The notes beneath the pieces were generated by a model. That model did no database searches. It was not told the origin of the DNA and saw nothing but the letters and a program-made list of their open reading frames with translations. This document shows, in pieces, positions 32,701-34,096 of a DNA stretch of 34,096 bases (the stretch's first letter is position 1; the number at the start of each line of letters is the position of its first letter). The stretch comes from Scedosporium boydii (taxonomy: Eukaryota > Ascomycota > Sordariomycetes > Microascales > Microascaceae). The stretch spans positions 1 to 34,096 of the forward strand of contig NJFT01000326.1 in assembly GCA_002221725.1 (NCBI GenBank). Direction: 5' to 3'. The translations under genes were made by a program, and so were the position numbers.

Positions 32701-32865
32701 GGCAACCCCGCGTTCGACCCCTTGCAACGGCTTCCTAACCCTTTTGCTACTATTGGTGCTAGCGGCCCAAGCCAGCCCTTTGTCCATGGTCAGGGAGGCG
32801 AGGGGCAGACGCCACTTCCTTCTATCAGCCAGGTTACTGGTGAGGATTTCCGGGGGCATCACTAA
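29727..32865 (+). CDS. Probable nuclear regulator with Cys/His core domain (unnamed)
   Basis: Coding segments are 29727..30154, 30228..30281, 30397..30441, 30519..30944 and 31098..32865, 906 residues. Start ATG 29727 (MDLLSLLN) has a good context. All four introns have standard donors and CTAAC/CTAAT branch sites, and all are phase 2. The first 390 residues are Ser/Pro-rich and low in complexity, typical of phosphorylated regulators. A Gln/Pro-rich stretch follows (about 399-421). The only dense block is about 458-540. It has C-x5-C-x19-C-x12-C-x2-H (Cys460, 466, 486, 499, His502), with RRKLISHVFGRNKLC and WVHYCRKHYQRERYR, then a helical LILVQIDRIQAW segment. A basic patch (about 553-562) next to an acidic run suggests nuclear targeting. 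I recall similar uncharacterised fungal proteins but no firm family name. DNA or RNA binding is inference. The 9.7 kb upstream space is unusual for the window. Confidence 0.85.
30282..30396 (+). other. Intron 2 of regulator gene, branch site in hairpin loop
   Basis: This 115-bp intron has GTAAGG donor and TTCATAG acceptor. AAGGCCGA (30366-30373) and TCGGCCTT (30381-30388) are exact reverse complements, and their 7-nt loop AGACTAA carries the branch adenosine. The stem ends 8 nt before the acceptor. Confidence 0.75.
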
Positions 32866-33513
32866 CGGGAGTTCCCGTGATGGCGGCGGCGGTCCGCTCG
32901 TTGTGTTCGGCGCTAATGTGGAGCGTGGCGTTTCCCCGGAAGCCTGGTCCTGGAGCGCAGCTGTTGAAGGGGGGCCGGGATGGGAACGTTTTGATATGAT
33001 CATGACTGTTCTTTTTCTTTTGTTTTTATAATGACGATACCACCTACTGTTTATCAAATTATGGCGATAGCTGAAGGGAGGAGAGGGGGACGTTGGAAAC
33101 ACCGCGCGTGTACATCAGATAAAAATGGGTTTTGCTTCCATTCTAACCCTTCAGGCCAAGCTATGTTCTTTATTTTCTTTTCATTTTCTTCTGTGTTCAT
33201 TGACCACCGAGGAAGAAAAAAAGTGCGACAAGGCATATCATCCGTTGCCATCATTCATTTTAGGTTTGCTTTCCTTCTCTGTTTCCTCTTTCCTTTGGAC
33301 TTGAACCACGGTTTTAATTTCCTGTATTTCTTCATGTACTGGCGATTGCCACTCTTACATTATGAACTATATTCTTTGTTCTGGTCCTTCTTTTCCTTTC
33401 TAAAAAACATTTATCCTTTTTTTTAGTTTCCTTTTTTTTTCAGTCTACGGATCTGGTTTTACTCTTTTGTCCGGAATGGGAAAACAAAATAGGTGAATCT
33501 CTTCAGCCGGCCC

Positions 33514-33546
33514 GAAGAAGAAGAAGAAGAAGAAGAAGAAGAAGAA
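33514..33546 (+). repeat. (GAA)11 microsatellite
   Basis: Eleven uninterrupted GAA units lie about 650 bp past the regulator stop. Such tracts vary in length between isolates. Confidence 0.95.
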
Positions 33547-33665
33547 CAATATCATGGTTTTATCTAGTAATGGTAGAAGAATTTACGATATAAAGGCGAG
33601 AGAACAGCGTTTTCATCGTGTGAGCAAGAGGTTCTAGGAGCATACGACCGCTTTCATTTTGCCAG

Positions 33666-33883
33666 TATCTCCGAGGTGTGCATCGTGGAGATAGGCGCGA
33701 AGAAGCATAAATCCGGATGTGTAGTAGGTGATTATGGCTGCTTCGAGAGTACAATTCAATGTGGTGTGGTTGGGGAAACGATTATCACGACTCCATAATC
33801 GATGTCAAGGGCAAGGGGCAAGGCGAGAGATAGAATGATCAGATCATGGATGCCTTGGTTCTACATATCATCGAATGATGTAG
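33666..33883. repeat. Group of four short inverted repeats
   Basis: TATCTCC/GGAGATA (33666-33672, 33687-33693) and CGATTAT/ATAATCG (33779-33785, 33795-33801) are perfect 7-bp stems. ATGATC-A-GATCAT spans 33835-33847. CTACAT(AT)CAT/ATGATGTAG is a bulged hairpin at about 33861-33883. No known RNA family was recognised. Confidence 0.5.
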
Positions 33884-34031
33884 GACCGCCGTCGCCTAGT
33901 TCTGACTGCTTGACCTCACGCATCCCATCTGCGGGTTGAAAGTGATATCGTCGGTTGAGGCATGATATCCAGGACCACAAGCGGCGATGCCGAAGAGGGG
34001 TGTACGACTAACAAGAGCGTATGTTTTTTCT

Positions 34032-34033
<2 letters not shown>

Positions 34034-34096
<63 letters not shown>
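34034..34096. repeat. T63 homopolymer at window end
   Basis: Sixty-three uninterrupted T residues close the window. It is either a contig-end artefact, or on the other strand the A-tail of something inserted beyond the edge. Confidence 0.9.

Larger units (their letters stand above)
32866..34033. other. 3' flank of regulator gene, no gene seen
   Basis: T/C-rich sequence follows the stop, probably the 3' UTR. A GAA microsatellite lies at 33514-33546. Several short inverted repeats lie between 33666 and 33883. Short ORFs here lack protein character. Confidence 0.55.

Noticed and set aside
1..34096. CRISPR arrays, insertion sequences, rRNA, intact tRNA genes
   Set aside because: No spaced direct repeats, terminal inverted repeats with transposase, rRNA or intact tRNA cloverleaf were seen. 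The genome is eukaryotic.

Overview
The window looks like nuclear DNA of a filamentous ascomycete (Pezizomycotina, most likely Sordariomycetes). Genes are spaced apart on both strands, and introns are short (64-153 bp) with GTATGT/GTAAGT-type donors and CTAAC/CTGAC-like branch sites. Coding regions are GC-rich with C-ending codons. The proteins are fungal orthologues: Kex1, Dre2, Sfm1, a Tctex-type dynein light chain and a neutral ceramidase. A C19 run opens the window and a T63 run closes it, so it may be a whole contig bounded by homopolymers.

Layout. 29-370 (+) is the 3' end of a Tctex-type dynein light chain gene. 1049-3473 (-) is a neutral ceramidase with one intron. A divergent 3.2 kb spacer leads to 6669-7976 (+), a SIS-domain sugar-phosphate isomerase-like protein whose leader carries a perfect 10-bp hairpin just before the ATG. 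9756-10816 (+) is DRE2 (cytosolic Fe-S assembly), convergent with 11363-13533 (-), KEX1 (Golgi carboxypeptidase). 14736-15496 (-) and 15949-16759 (-) are two different small nucleotidyltransferase-fold proteins in tandem. The second is divergent from 17472-18374 (+), a calcineurin-like metallophosphoesterase. 19065-20052 (+) is a five-exon SFM1-type SPOUT methyltransferase with an apparent GC-AG intron.

20053-29726 is a 9.7 kb stretch in which I can support no protein gene. It precedes 29727-32865 (+), a five-exon gene for a 906-residue, low-complexity-rich probable nuclear regulator with a conserved-looking Cys/His core. The last 1.2 kb holds a GAA microsatellite and a group of inverted repeats.

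Most genes are independent housekeeping loci, not an operon or a biosynthetic cluster. The parts most worth a second look are: the nucleotidyltransferase pair beside a phosphoesterase; the regulator gene, with symmetric small exons and a branch point in a hairpin loop; the hairpin before the SIS-gene start codon; the GC-AG intron; and a dispersed intergenic 9-mer (TACGAAGTA or its complement) found eight times.

All exon boundaries were assigned by eye from splice signals, reading frame and remembered family patterns. No search or alignment was run.
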